Shown here: piece after piece, positions 20,926-31,640 of the stretch
How positions within the stretch are numbered: the first letter of the stretch is position 1
Layout: every line of letters begins with the position of its first letter
DNA from: Camelus bactrianus
Lineage: Eukaryota > Chordata > Mammalia > Artiodactyla > Camelidae
Direction of reading: 5' to 3'
Length of the DNA: 64,000 bases
NCBI RefSeq assembly: GCF_048773025.1
Contig: NC_133570.1
Coordinates: forward strand, 21,240,001 to 21,304,000
Position numbers and translations under genes: made by a program
The notes under the pieces: generated by a model
Databases searched by the model: none
Told to the model about the DNA's origin: nothing
Seen by the model: only the letters and a program-made list of their open reading frames with translations

Positions 20926-21836
20926 GAACGTGGTTCAGGATGGCCCTGTATTTGTAATGACCCAGGCACATGGAAGGATCTAACAAGATGTGGGGTGATC
21001 CTGAAACCCGTGCAAGAGAAGGACTGTGCAGTACATCCCAGCTTTAGCACCTGGAGGGCATTCACTGTCTAGATATGATCTAGACGGTCAACGTCTCAGT
21101 CCCAAACCCAGTGGACGATCCTCCTCCGTCTACTCGTCTGTGGAGTAAGATGACAAAGATACACGTCGCAAATTTGTCTGCCCTCCAGGAGTGCTGGGTG
21201 GTGGCAGAGGGGCTGGGGGGCCCTGGATCAGAGGCCAGTAGGGGACACTTTTGCGCACATCCTGAAAAGGCAGGGTTCTGGGCAAAGCTACCACTGAAAT
21301 TTTTCTATTGACACCTGCACACTTGTACAGCGACCTTACAGGCGTGTGGCCTTGGCTGGTTTATGAGACCAAAACTGAGGGTCACACACCCACTCCTGGG
21401 AACAAGGTCGAGAACATGTTGTCTCAGCATCTCAATTGTGCCCCCAAAACCTGTCCTGGAAAAAGCACATTATCTGATTGCACCCCATCCAGAAGGGTTT
21501 CCTGACATCAGAGGCAGGGAGATTCCATGATGGGTCAGGGGAGAACCAGGGACACAAGTAGATTCCAGATCTGTCTCAATCAAGATGGCTGCTGACTATT
21601 CAGAAGTCGATCTGTGTGCACTGTTTACTGGACACCTGCTATGTGCTGGGCTCAGGTGGAAGATACACATCATTAGAGGGTTGAAGCTGGGTCACTGCCT
21701 GTGCCTGCCTGGTGCCCTCTGCTCACGGACCTAGATGGAACACACTCCAAGCCTGGGCCTCACATATCCCTGACCCTGCCCAACCTCTGGGACCTGACCC
21801 TGTGCCAGGGAGGGATCAGAGAGGTGGTGGGGGGTG
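20926..21836. other. V1-b upstream flank
   Basis: No gene is seen. Paralogous to the other V1 upstream flanks, and contains the CTCF-like site listed separately. Confidence 0.6.
21235..21250 (+). promoter_or_regulatory. Weakened CTCF-like motif upstream of V1-b
   Basis: CCAGTAGGGGACACTT, 714 bp upstream of the V1-b ATG. Two core positions differ from the V1-a, V1-d and V1-e copies. Confidence 0.45.
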
Positions 21837-21844
21837 GTTTGCAT
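21837..21844 (+). promoter_or_regulatory. Variant octamer of V1-b (GTTTGCAT)
   Basis: First base changed from ATTTGCAT. Flanks are conserved with the other V1 promoters (GACTGGCCCCTCCC). Confidence 0.6.
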
Positions 21845-21948
21845 GACTGGCCCCTCCCTCTCCCAGAATATGAAGATGGGGAGAGACCTGGGGACGCTCT
21901 GCTCAGCTGTGGGGACATAGAATACAGGACCCGGTGACAATCCCGACC

Positions 21949-22409
21949 ATGGCCTGGTCCCTTCTCTTCCTCACCCTGCTGGCTCACTGCACAGGTGACA
22001 GGACGAGGGACAGAGAAAGGGGCCTTAGGGGGACACCTGGTCCCTGCGTCCTCCTCTTGTTTGGGCCCCAGAATCAGCATCTCTGTCTCTCCCACTTGCA
22101 GGGTCCTGGGCCCAGTCTGTGCTGACTCAGCCGCCCTTCGTGTCTGGATCCCTGGGCCAGAGGGCCACCATCTCCTGCACTGGAAGCAGCAGCAACATCG
22201 GGCATGGTAATTATGTAAACTGGTACCAGCAGCTCCCAGGAACATGCCCCAGACTCCTGATCTATCATGTTAAAAATTGAGCCTCAGGGGTCCCTGACCC
22301 ATTCTCTGGCTCCAAGTCTGGGAACTCGGCCTCCCTGAGCATCACTGGGCTCCAGGCTGAGGATGAGGCTGATTATTACTGTGCAGACTGGGACAACAGC
22401 CTCAGTGGT
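21949..22409 (+). pseudogene. IGLV1: Ig lambda variable pseudogene V1-b (IGLV1 subgroup)
   Basis: Leader 21949-21994 ([16 protein letters not shown]), intron 21995-22101, V exon 22102-22409 ([20 protein letters not shown]). Cys23 ([13 protein letters not shown]), Trp41 (VNWYQQLPG) and Cys104 ([13 protein letters not shown]) are kept, but a TGA stop lies in CDR2 where sister genes read AAT CGA GCC (here AAT TGA GCC), a CpG-type transition. An extra Cys replaces Ala in FR2 (GTCPRLLIY), and the DR of PDRFSG has become DP. One clear nonsense lesion, in frame otherwise. The RSS heptamer is perfect. Confidence 0.9.
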
Positions 22410-22448
22410 CACAGTGCTCCAAGCCAAGGGAGAAGTCAGACAAAACTC
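22410..22448 (+). other. V1-b 23-RSS with consensus heptamer
   Basis: Heptamer CACAGTG (22410-22416), 23-bp spacer, nonamer ACAAAACTC (22440-22448). The heptamer is perfect although the gene carries a stop. Confidence 0.82.
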
Positions 22449-22719
22449 AGCTGTCCCCTCAACCCTTGGTTTCTCTCGGCAGTAGAACCAACCTGTGCCA
22501 AGCCAGCTGCTTCCTTAATTTGTTTGGCTGAAAACCTGGTCTGAGACCCCCACCAGGAAATGAGGCTAAAAATGTGTCCAACCCTGTCCTTGGTGACAAC
22601 ATTTTATCTGATTATCTGAAATTGAGCTAAAATTTCTGGATGTCGGGACAGCACCCTGGGGACAGAATGCCTGCCAGGTCAGGGCCGCCCCAGGGACACA
22701 GAGTCCAGCTTGGTCTCAG

Positions 22720-22900
22720 TCAGGACACATCAGAGTGTCCTGTGCGTGTTCTAGTACCAACAGCTCCCAGGATGGGGCACCAAGCCCCTCATCTCTGATG
22801 CTAGTAGTGGATCCCCCCTCGGGTTCTCAGGTCTCACGTCTGGCATCTGGCTCCTTGGCCTGCACTGGGCTGAGCTGAGAACAGGCTGCTCCTCCCACCT
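22720..22900 (+). pseudogene. V-lambda relic (FR2-FR3 only)
   Basis: An isolated V-like stretch reads YQQLPGWGTKPLISDASSG and then GFSGLTSG, matching FR2-CDR2-FR3 of IGLV1-like genes. FR1 and FR3 are eroded, and no leader, octamer or RSS is visible. It lies about 300 bp after V1-b and looks like the remnant of an older tandem V copy. Confidence 0.65.
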
Positions 22901-25540
22901 TTCCTGTGAAAGCGTCTCAGGCTCAGCCAGTGTGTGAACTGCGGGAACTGAGAGCAGAGCCCCTTTCTTGACTGTGGGCAGGGGACCCGGCAAGGCCTCC
23001 CGCTCAGGCTCTGGCTGGAGCTTCTGCTGTTGCTGCCCCCTGGGTCCCGGGCACCCAGGGGCCTTGTTGGGAGTGGAGGACCCCTCCCGTCTTTCTCTCA
23101 AGTCCCTGCAGCAGAACATCCCTAGGAAAAGGTCTTGATGGGAACAGGAAGTCCATCTCCCCATCGCTGGGGACGCATTGTCTCTTTCACTGAAGCTCAG
23201 GGGCTGAGTTCGGGGGTCTGGCTGAGGTCCTGGACATGAACTCTGACCCTTGTATCCTGAGTCTCCATCATTGGAGTCATCTACCAATTTCCAGGGCTTT
23301 CCAGAGCTACGCCTTCCTGTCATTAGTCCTCGGTGTGAACATCTGTGTGTTTTGCTCACTGGGGAGATTTCTTCCATGCCAGCTGCGCCAGCTCCAGAGT
23401 GTCTAAGGCTGCAGCAGACATTTGGGTCTTTTCAAACAACTACTTCTCCATTCCCCTGAAGCAAAGATCCAAGCATTGAATTTTCCTGATTAATTGTTCT
23501 AATACTTGCAGAATGATGTTGACTAATAATGGAGCTGCAATTCACATCTTGCGCTCCTGGTGTGTGGCATTTGCACACATTATTGTCACCAGTCACCCAT
23601 CAGAGATAGTTGGTGCTCTTACAATAATGTTTCACACGGCACTAAGTATGTCCTTGATACATTAATGAAGTTGTCCCCAAATAGAAATTAAAAAGTGCTT
23701 TATGCCTGTTCTTTTCCCCGGGAAGCTGTGGAGACAGCGCTGGTGCATTTCAGTTGCTGACATCGTCCCCCTGTGCAGAATCCAGCCTTCCATCTCACTG
23801 CACCTGGGCTGCACACCTTCCCTCCTTGCCCACACCCCACCCCATCATGGGTTTCCTGCTGGACCAACAGGAAAGCATCGCTTATCAACATCTCTAAATA
23901 GGCCTACCTAGTACCTCCTGCAGGGGGCACAACAGCTGTACAAAGCAGGTTGTTTTCTCGATACTAAACATGAAGGTGCCGAGAGGATATTTAAAGAAAA
24001 CAGTTTCTTTTATAATAGAATCAAAAAGAGTAAAATAGTTTGGCACAGAATTTTCTGAGCAGGTGAAAGGCTAGAAACTGAAACCTACAACATGGCTCAT
24101 AAAAATGACAGGAGGTACCAGGAAGTGCGAGCACAAGTGTGTTCACGGGCTGGGTGGCCTCGTCTGGTGAAGGCATCGGTCACCCCGACCCAACAGGCCT
24201 GCACGTCCAGTGCAATCTGCTCACGGGGTCCCACCTCCCAGTTTCACCCCCACATGTCCACAGCTCCCCTCCCTCTGGTTCTTTGGTTGGGAAGATGTTG
24301 GATAAACATGTGTTCTTTGCACCCAAATTTCAGATCCCCAACCCCCGTGAGCGTCCGGGCTCTACGTCTAGAACAGCGCCCAGTGCTGGTGCAGGCACGG
24401 GTCAGCGGGTGACAGCACAGGGGCGTGGACAGAATCCAAATGGGGAAGAGGGTTCCACCTTCGCCCTCTTCATACCCCTCCTCACCGAGTAAGATTACAG
24501 ACTGAAAAGATACTAAGTATATCAGAGAGACCAAGGCATTGCCCAGCTAACATTCCAGAAACACTAGGCCCCAGAGAAGGAAGCGGAGCAGACTCAGTTT
24601 CCCTGACAGTTTCTACTCCACGGCAAAGACAGGCACCAAGATGCCAGTGCAGGGTGGGCTGAGGGGACCCGGCAGTGGAGTCTAAAGCAACCAGCGCCAC
24701 AAAGTGTGAGAACCACGTCGAATTAGGGTGAGGCTGAGCCATTTTGCACTCTTAGAACCTGACAGCTTTTATGTGGGTCAAGTGAAGGCAGACTGGTGAT
24801 GACCCCAGACACCAGCAGGAAGAGACCTCCCCTCACAGGTGACCCTGAAATATCTGACAGGAAGCACTAGGGAACACGCCGTGTAATGAAGTGTCTGCAG
24901 GTCATCGGTGACCTGAAAGCAACTCCTCACCCCAAACACCTCAGAGGGCGGCCCGCATCCTCCTGTCCTGGGCAGTGATGGGAGAAGGTCCCAGTGCCCC
25001 ACTCAGGACCCCTGCCAGGATGGCCAGGCAGAGTCGGGGCTGTGGGTTGGGGTGCTTGAGCCCAGCAGGGGCCCTGGGGGACAATCCTGAATGCTGGGTT
25101 CTGGGCCAGGACAACTAGCAGATACTCCAGGGGTCTTGCTCATCCGGCGGGCAGTGTCCTCACTGAGGGTGACCTTCTGCACCCTGGCCCCTGAGGCACG
25201 TGAGCTCCCAGCTCGGACCACACACTTGCCTGGGGAAGTTATTACCCAGGTCACATCCAAGCAGCACAGTATTAGGCCAGCAACAAATCTGCAAATAAAA
25301 ATCACCTGCGATGCTCCCCGGACATAGTAAAAGGACAGCAGGGGGTGGGGGGAGGGTTGGAATTGCAACAACTGGACTATGAAAGATGAGCTTTGGGATT
25401 TTCCTGTCAGGGTCCTGATCCCTGTCCCACCCCCTCACTCACTGGACAGGAGTTTCCTTTAGGGCCAAAGAGGAAGATGGAAAGGGGGTGCTTCTGCTGT
25501 GTTGTATTCTTATGCTCTGAGCAAGGGGGTCAGTCACCGC
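22901..25540. other. Long spacer between the V relics
   Basis: No gene is supported. A 208-codon minus-strand frame at 22751-23377 crosses the V relic antisense and has no recognisable domain. The part from about 24990 is the left end of a block repeated at about 36690. Other open frames are short, Pro/Ser-rich and without family features. Confidence 0.45.
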
Positions 25541-25561
25541 ACTTTCAACCCCTTGTAACCT

Positions 25562-25630
25562 CCACCAGTCCTCCAGGGCCTGAGTCAGACTGTGCTGACT
25601 CAGCCGCCCCCAGTATCTGGGTCTCCATTA
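25562..25630 (+). pseudogene. Truncated V-lambda relic (FR1 start) cut by AT-rich DNA
   Basis: After a CTCCAGGG acceptor-like site the sequence encodes SQTVLTQPPPVSGSP, the first residues of a lambda V domain, and then runs abruptly into AT-rich sequence at about 25630. The paralogue at 37257-37310 is cut at the same place. Confidence 0.7.
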
Positions 25631-26180
25631 ACTATATATTTAATATATAAAATTTTATATATTTATTTTAAAAATCTAGTAAATTAAATTTATATATTTA
25701 ATAAAATAATATGTTATATATCTACCTAAAATTATACACATTGATTACATGTATCATATTTAATTTTTTTTAAAACTTTTTTATTGATTAATAATCATTT
25801 TACAATGTTGTGTCAAATTCCAGTGTAGAGCACAATTTTTCAGTTATACATGAACATATATATATATTCATTGTCACAGTTTTTTCTCTGTGAGCTACTG
25901 TAAGATGTTGTATATATTTCCCTGTGCTTTATTAAAATATATTGTACATCAAATATATACATTTGACCTAACAGTGTATTATATATAAGCATATATAAGT
26001 TATTATGAGTTATAGTTTATATTGTTAGATAAAAATATATAATAGATATAGATATATTTTCTATTATATCTCATATATTACTTATTGCACATTCGATATT
26101 GCATGTTAATAATTGCACATCCAGTTTATATTAAAAACTGCTTGTCATTATTCTTTCTGCATTATTCTCTCCCTGATTAC
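25631..26180. repeat. AT-rich island (copy A)
   Basis: Very AT-rich, with many TATATA and TTTAATATAT runs, interrupted by an L1 fragment. Homologous to 37311-37650 in copy B. Non-coding, with a possible matrix-attachment or fragile character (inference). Confidence 0.6.
25766..25937 (-). mobile_element. L1 3' UTR fragment, minus strand, copy A only
   Basis: The complement matches the 3' UTR of the L1 at 27300-27460 (CAGGGAAATATAT, CAACTGAAAAATTGTGCT-like, ATTGTAAAATGATTA, AATCAATAAAAAA). The paralogous AT island at about 37430-37465 lacks it. Confidence 0.8.
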
Positions 26181-26235
26181 ATGGTCCTGGGTGAGACTGA
26201 GCTACACCTGCCACCATGTCCCAAGTCTGCAACCG

Positions 26236-26256
26236 TCTTTGTGTGTGTGTGTGTGT
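26236..26256. repeat. (GT)n microsatellite
   Basis: Short GT run. Copy B has an interrupted version at about 37778. Confidence 0.85.
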
Positions 26257-26504
26257 CGTTGGGGTATGTGTGTGCATCTGAGAAATCAGTGAGCAGACAT
26301 TTCTCTAACACTAAATCCAAGCTGGAAGGCATCATGATAGCACAACACCAAACACACAAAGAGCTATTACTAAGACTTAAAATAAAAGGCACAGGGTCTG
26401 ATCTAATTTACTGGTTCTAGAAAACCCAGGAAAACTTGCCCAATAGGAGCCACATAAAACTTTGAATATTTGGCTCAAGATTATTTTTGAACAGAGATGG
26501 AAAA

Positions 26505-27464
26505 TAAAAATAAACAACCCAATCCAAAAATGGGCAGAAGACCTAAACAAGCAATTCTCCAAGGAAGACATACAAATGATCAAAAAGCACATGAAAAAAT
26601 GCTCAATATCACTAAATATCAGAGAAATGCAAATCAAAACTACAATGAGGTATCACCTCACACCAGTCAGAATGGCCGTCATTCAAAAATCCACAAATGA
26701 CAAATGCTGGAGAGGCTGTGGAGAAAGGGGAACCCTCCTACACTACTGGTGGGAATGCAGTTTGGTGCAGCCACTATGGAAAACAGTGTGGGGATTCCTC
26801 AAAAGACTAGGAATAGACTTACCATATGACCCAGGAATCCCACTCCTGGGCTTGTATCCAGAAGGAAATCTACTTCAGGATGACACCTGCACCCCCAATG
26901 TTCATAGCAGCACTATTTACAATAGCCAAAACATGGAAACATCCTAAATGTCCAACAACAGGTGACTGGATAAAGAAGATGTGGTATATTTATACAATGG
27001 AATACTACTCAGCCATAAAAACCGACAACATAATGCCATTTGCAGCAACATGGATGCTCCTGGAGAATGTCATTCTAAGTGAAGTAAGCCAGAAAGAGAA
27101 AGAAAAATACCATATGAGATCGCTCATATGTGGAATCTAAAAAACAAAAACAAAAACAAACAAACAAACAAAAACAAAGAGTAAATAAAGGACAGAAATA
27201 GACTCACGGACAGAGAATACAGACTTGTAGTTACCAGGGGGGTGGAGGGTGGGAAGGGATAGACTGGGATTTCAAAATTGTAGAGTAGACTACACTGTAT
27301 AGCACAGGGAAATATACACAAAATGTTATGATAACTCACAGAGAAAAAAATGTGACAATGAGTGTGTATATGTCCATGAATAACTGAAAAATTGTGCTGA
27401 ACATGGGATTTGACACATTGTAAAATGATTATAAATCAATAAAAAATGTAAAAAAAAAAAAAAA
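26505..27464 (+). mobile_element. L1 LINE, 5'-truncated, young, copy A only
   Basis: Carries the ORF2 C-terminus with the Cys motif region [18 protein letters not shown], then [15 protein letters not shown] and [13 protein letters not shown], followed by the 3' UTR and an A-rich tail (27449-27464). The frame is shifted in the last part. The paralogous locus at about 38027-38036 is an empty site (GAGATGGAAAAGTTCC), and GAAAAG-like bases flank both ends as a short target-site duplication. Confidence 0.93.
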
Positions 27465-27470
27465 GAAAAG

Positions 27471-28715
27471 TTCCTCAAAGTCTGAGTAGAATCCAGCTGA
27501 TATCAAGAAAGACTCATCGAGACCCCAGAGAGGACTTGGGCTGAGGCCAGGGTCTCTGGGGAGTCCCTGCGAGGGGGAGAACATGGACTGTGGATGGAGA
27601 GCAGATATGAAGAGGTCTTAAACCACAGGGCAGATGCACCTTTGAGGGAAAGAGACGCGGAGGTTTCAGCGCGGATTCCTGACTCACTGCAGGAGAAGAA
27701 GATGCCGTCACTGGACACCACGCTGGGGAGCTCACTGGAGCCCTAGGCGGCGGGGGCAGAGGCATCAGCCTGGTCTTTCACATCCAAGGAGCCCAGCCCA
27801 GAGAAAGCTGTTACCGGTCTGGCAGCATCACCCAGAGCCACCAGGGGGAGCTGTTCTCTGCTCCTTCCCTCACTGGGCTGGGCTCCTGGTCCCGGGGTCC
27901 TCTGCCACATGCAATCTGCAAACCCTCAAGTCAGCGCTGGCTCCTCATTGCAACCCAGACCTTTCCCCAAGGAAAGCATTGAGTTCCACTCTGGTGCCTT
28001 GAGGATACTCCAGGCAATTTAGAAAGTTGGCTCAGGGCTCACTCCAGAAGTCAGGAATCCCTGCTGATAACTGTAGAGTATCGAAGTTTTGTTTTATTAG
28101 AAAGTGCAAGCTGTCATAATTTCATGCTGACATTGTCACCTTTTCTCCTGAAACCTGCAGTTAAATTGAAGAGACTCTACATAATAGATAATTCTTCAAA
28201 AAAGGATGTCGTCACTCCCAGCCTGGCTCTGTAGCTCTACATGTCCCCTCTCCACCCCTGGTCCCCCTCTGCTGCTCCTGGTAACGAGTGCAGAACTGAG
28301 TCAGGGGAGACCCCGATCCCCTCTCACCCCAGACACGGGCTCTGTGACTTCTCAGTGGACTCTCTGCTGGAGGAGGAGGGACAGCTCAGCTCCTCTGAAG
28401 AAGACAAGCAGGGATTTCACAGAGGAAGGGAGACCTGTTCCAAGATGGGGGTAGCTGTGGTGGGGACTAGACTTCTGGGCCCAAGAAGAGAGGACCCCAC
28501 CATCTCCCCCTTTAGCCCTCAGGCTCTGCAGGGAAGAGATTTAGATTTGAGGTCACAGGGATCGGGGGAGCACACTTGGTGACAGGCGTCCCCCTCATCA
28601 CTCAGTGCCTCATCACAATGCCTTCCTGGGTCAGGGTGACGTCCCCGCATCTGCTCCCTCCAGACATCCCCCAGGGGACATCAGGTGACACTGGGCAAGG
28701 ACAGGGAGGAAGCAG
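27471..28715. repeat. V8-b upstream flank, paralogous to 38035-39270
   Basis: No gene is seen. It is homologous by eye across its length to the V8-c upstream flank. A CTCF-like CCACCAGGGGGAGCTG lies at 27839-27854 and is 1 bp shorter in copy B (about 38402). Confidence 0.65.
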
Positions 28716-28723
28716 ATTTGCAT
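28716..28723 (+). promoter_or_regulatory. Octamer of V8-b (ATTTGCAT)
   Basis: Perfect octamer 113 bp upstream of the V8-b ATG. Confidence 0.88.
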
Positions 28724-28828
28724 GAAACCCCTTCTCCTCCCAGTGGGTCCAGGAAGCATGAAAAGGCCCGAGGACCACACAGTGCAGCCCAGGAGGCTGA
28801 GCAGCCGCGTCCCGGGAGCATCCCCACC

Positions 28829-29279
28829 ATGGCCTGGACAGTGCTTCTGCTCGGGCTCCTTGCTCACGGCTCAGGTCAGGGGCTGGGACACTGTGGGAGT
28901 CTAGAGCCAGGTTTCGTGTGACCCTGGTCTCCATAACCACCCCTGTCTCTCTCCTATCGCTTTTAGGAGTGAACTCTCAGACTGTGGTGACCCAGGAGCC
29001 GTCCCTGTCAGTGTCTCCAGGAGGGACTGTCACACTCACCTGTGGCCTCAGCTCTGGGTCTGTCACTACCAGTAACTACCCTGGCTGGTACCAGCAGAAA
29101 CCAGGCCAGTCTCTCCGCACTCTTATCTATAGCACAAACAGCCGTCACTCTGGGGTCCCCAACCGCTTCTCCGGATCCATCTCTGGGAAGAAAGCCGCCC
29201 TCACCATCACGGGGGCCCAGCCCGAGGACGAGGCCGACTATTACTGTGCTCTGGACACGGGTAGTGGTGGCTACTCTGA
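28829..29279 (+). CDS. IGLV8: Ig lambda variable gene V8-b (IGLV8 subgroup), apparently functional
   Basis: Leader 28829-28874 ([16 protein letters not shown]), short intron 28875-28966 (92 bp), V exon 28967-29279 after TTTTAG. The V domain begins [18 protein letters not shown]. Cys23 is in [14 protein letters not shown], Trp41 in [12 protein letters not shown]2 [11 protein letters not shown]3 [17 protein letters not shown], Cys104 in [15 protein letters not shown]. It is close to human IGLV8-61. This is the only IGLV8 gene in the window with intact start, splice sites, frame and consensus heptamer. Confidence 0.94.
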
Positions 29280-29318
29280 CACAGTGATGCAACCTCACGG
29301 GGCAGTGCTATCAAAACC
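29280..29318 (+). other. V8-b 23-RSS
   Basis: Heptamer CACAGTG (29280-29286), 23-bp spacer, nonamer ATCAAAACC (29310-29318). Consensus heptamer. Confidence 0.9.
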
Positions 29319-29684
29319 TCCCCCTGAGCTCAGCCCTGAGGGGCAGGAGAGGAAGAGAGAGGGTGAAATTTCAGCACCACAGGGGAAGGGGCGTCATGCC
29401 CCCATCTCCTGTCCAGGGTTTCCAGGCCACCTGCCTCCTCCAGCCTCCCCCAGGGTGCGTCCATCTCTCTAGGGGGTCACCTCCAGGACTGGGCTTCTCT
29501 CTCCCTCTCTTCCTACAGTACTGATGGGAGGGGGCTCAGGTACAAAATACATTAATTGACTGTGAGACTCAGAGACCCCGCTCCTCAATCTGAGACTCAT
29601 CTTATACAAAGAGCAGTGACGACATGTCCTCACGTGCTAATTTGAACACGGACACCAACTCTCCTTTCACATGGAACTGAGATG

Positions 29685-29830
29685 GAGCCTCAGCTGGTGG
29701 TTTGTTAGAAGTACAGCCCCCCTGCTGGAGCTCCTGAATCAGAAGTTTGTGTTGCTGTCGCAGAATCTGAATTTCCACCAGCTCCCCAGGCAATCTGTAA
29801 GCATTAATGTCTGGGAGGCAAGCCTACTTG
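29685..29830 (+). mobile_element. hAT-Charlie MER5A-like relic
   Basis: Degenerate match to the non-autonomous MER5 DNA transposon: TTTGTTAGAAGTACAG, CTGAATCAGAAG, then ACCAGCTCCCCAGGCAATCT. Ends are eroded. The family is ancient and shared by placental mammals. Confidence 0.5.
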
Positions 29831-30944
29831 TATTATGACTCAAGTGTTCCTGGGGATTTCTACCTTAAAACCAGACAGGGTAATGCTGCCTGATCCAGTC
29901 CCTCCCTAATCACTCCTCAGAACCTTAGGAACACTCATAAAGAGATGAAAAGCCATCAGTGGGAACCATGCCTTGTTATCAGACCACAGACAAAAGCGGG
30001 AGGGATTTCTCCACCTAAGTTCCCTAAGGAAGCCGCTGCGATGGCGAGTTAAGCTGCTGGAAAGCATCCCAGGTGGACCTGCTTCTGGAAACCCAGTTGT
30101 CACCCCCTGGGCTGACTCCCCGGGAGCCCAGCCTCCAAGTGCAGGGCTGGAGACTGAGACATCACATCACAGTCCCTCAGGCGTCCCCACGGGCTGCAGG
30201 GGAGGAGGGGCAAAGTGTGACATTTGGGTTGAGTTTTCCATCTCTCTGCAGAAAATGATATCAGAAAACGATCACATGGAGGCAATTCCACATGTGAAGG
30301 AAAAGGACATTTACACAGATATGTTAGGGCCCTGTCCATAGACATGTAATAATTATTTTATATAGAGATACTATACATACACACATATATTCTTACAGGG
30401 AATCATAAAAATTTTTATAAAAAAGTCAGATGTGTGCCAAGAAGAGGTATTTCATAGAAGCCACCGGCCTGGCTCTGAAACCCAGAGTTTCCCTCAGCCC
30501 ACAACCTGGAGATTTTGTCTCCACCACAGGGAGGGGACAGGACGTGGGTTCCTGGCTTCCACACCAAGGGCATAGGGGGCCACTTGTGCCCAACGCATGC
30601 TGTCAGACACAGCCCTGAGTGGGGGTTGCACCCAGTGGAGACGGATCAGTCGTCAGCACTTCTGGGCACAGTACAAGCATCTGGCTTTACTGGGGCCATG
30701 TTCTCCCAGGTCAACACCACGAGACCACGACGTATGAAGGCATAATGCATTATCTGTCGAAGCCACATTCGAGATAAGATGTGCACAATATTTAATATTG
30801 GACTTGGGGTGCTTCTGCTGTTTTTATTTAAAAATACATTACCCTTATCAAAATCACTGAACTAATTTACTTCTTTAAAACATTTAAATGCATTTACTTA
30901 TTAATTTATTTTAACAATTTTTAGAAGAGAGAGGTAATTTGGTT
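29831..30944. other. Spacer
   Basis: No gene or clear repeat is recognised, and the open frames lack family features. Confidence 0.4.
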
Positions 30945-31093
30945 TGTTTATGTATTATTCTGTTTGTTTTCTGTTTGGGGGGGAGTAATTAGATTTATCT
31001 GTGCATTTCCTCTTGGAGGAGGCACTGGGGAGTGACCCCAGGACCTTGGGCGAGCTAAGCCTGAGCTGTAGCACTTGAGCTAAACACGCCCAT
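30945..31093 (-). mobile_element. Camelid tRNA-derived SINE (vic-1-like), diverged
   Basis: Minus-strand SINE with box B complement near GACCCCAGGACCTTGGGCGA and the GGGGGGGAGTAATTAGATTT tail complement. It is unrelated in position to the four cassette SINEs. Confidence 0.7.
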
Positions 31094-31344
31094 GCACTTT
31101 ATTTTATATCCACAATAACATTAACATTGAAGTTACAATCGCAGCACAGTGAAAGCTTGGCATGTTTGTGCACTGTGAGTACCGTCTGATGACGTGAGGA
31201 GTCCGTCCTGTTTAACCCCACGTTTGCCACAACAGACGCTGACGTTGTTTATCACTATTTTCCGACCTTCTCCAAGACACATGTCCAGAATTCTGTTTTG
31301 CGGGTGAATTTAATCAAACATTTCAGTAGGAAATAGTAAATATT

Positions 31345-31640
31345 CTGCACACATTTTTAAGAAAACACAGGAATAAGGAATACTTCACAATACATTTTAT
31401 GAGGCCTGATTTTATAAACAAACAAAATACTGTACAAATTAAGAACCAATCTTCTACCGAACCTAGATAAACATATACACCGAAGTATTAGCAAATTAAG
31501 TTCACAAATGTAGTAAAAGTTGTCCAACCAGAAATTCAAGGATAATTTAGTATTTGAGAATCAGTCCATGTAAATCAGACATTAAGGGAAAAAACACGAT
31601 CATCTCAATAGATGCACTTGTGAAAATATGATCCACTCAA
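31345..31640 (+). mobile_element. L1 ORF2 reverse-transcriptase-region relic
   Basis: Matches the L1 ORF2 stretch by order of motifs: TTTTATGAGGCC, TAAACATATACACCGAAGTA, TATTAGCAAATTAAG, GATCATCTCAATAGATGCA. Frame-broken and isolated. Confidence 0.7.

Noticed and set aside
22751-23377. 208-codon minus-strand open frame
   Set aside because: It crosses an antisense V relic, is low in complexity, lacks any recognisable domain, and has no promoter or splice context. Most likely a chance frame in GC-rich DNA.
26462-26947. 161-codon frame as a host gene
   Set aside because: This is the C-terminus of L1 ORF2 ([18 protein letters not shown]).
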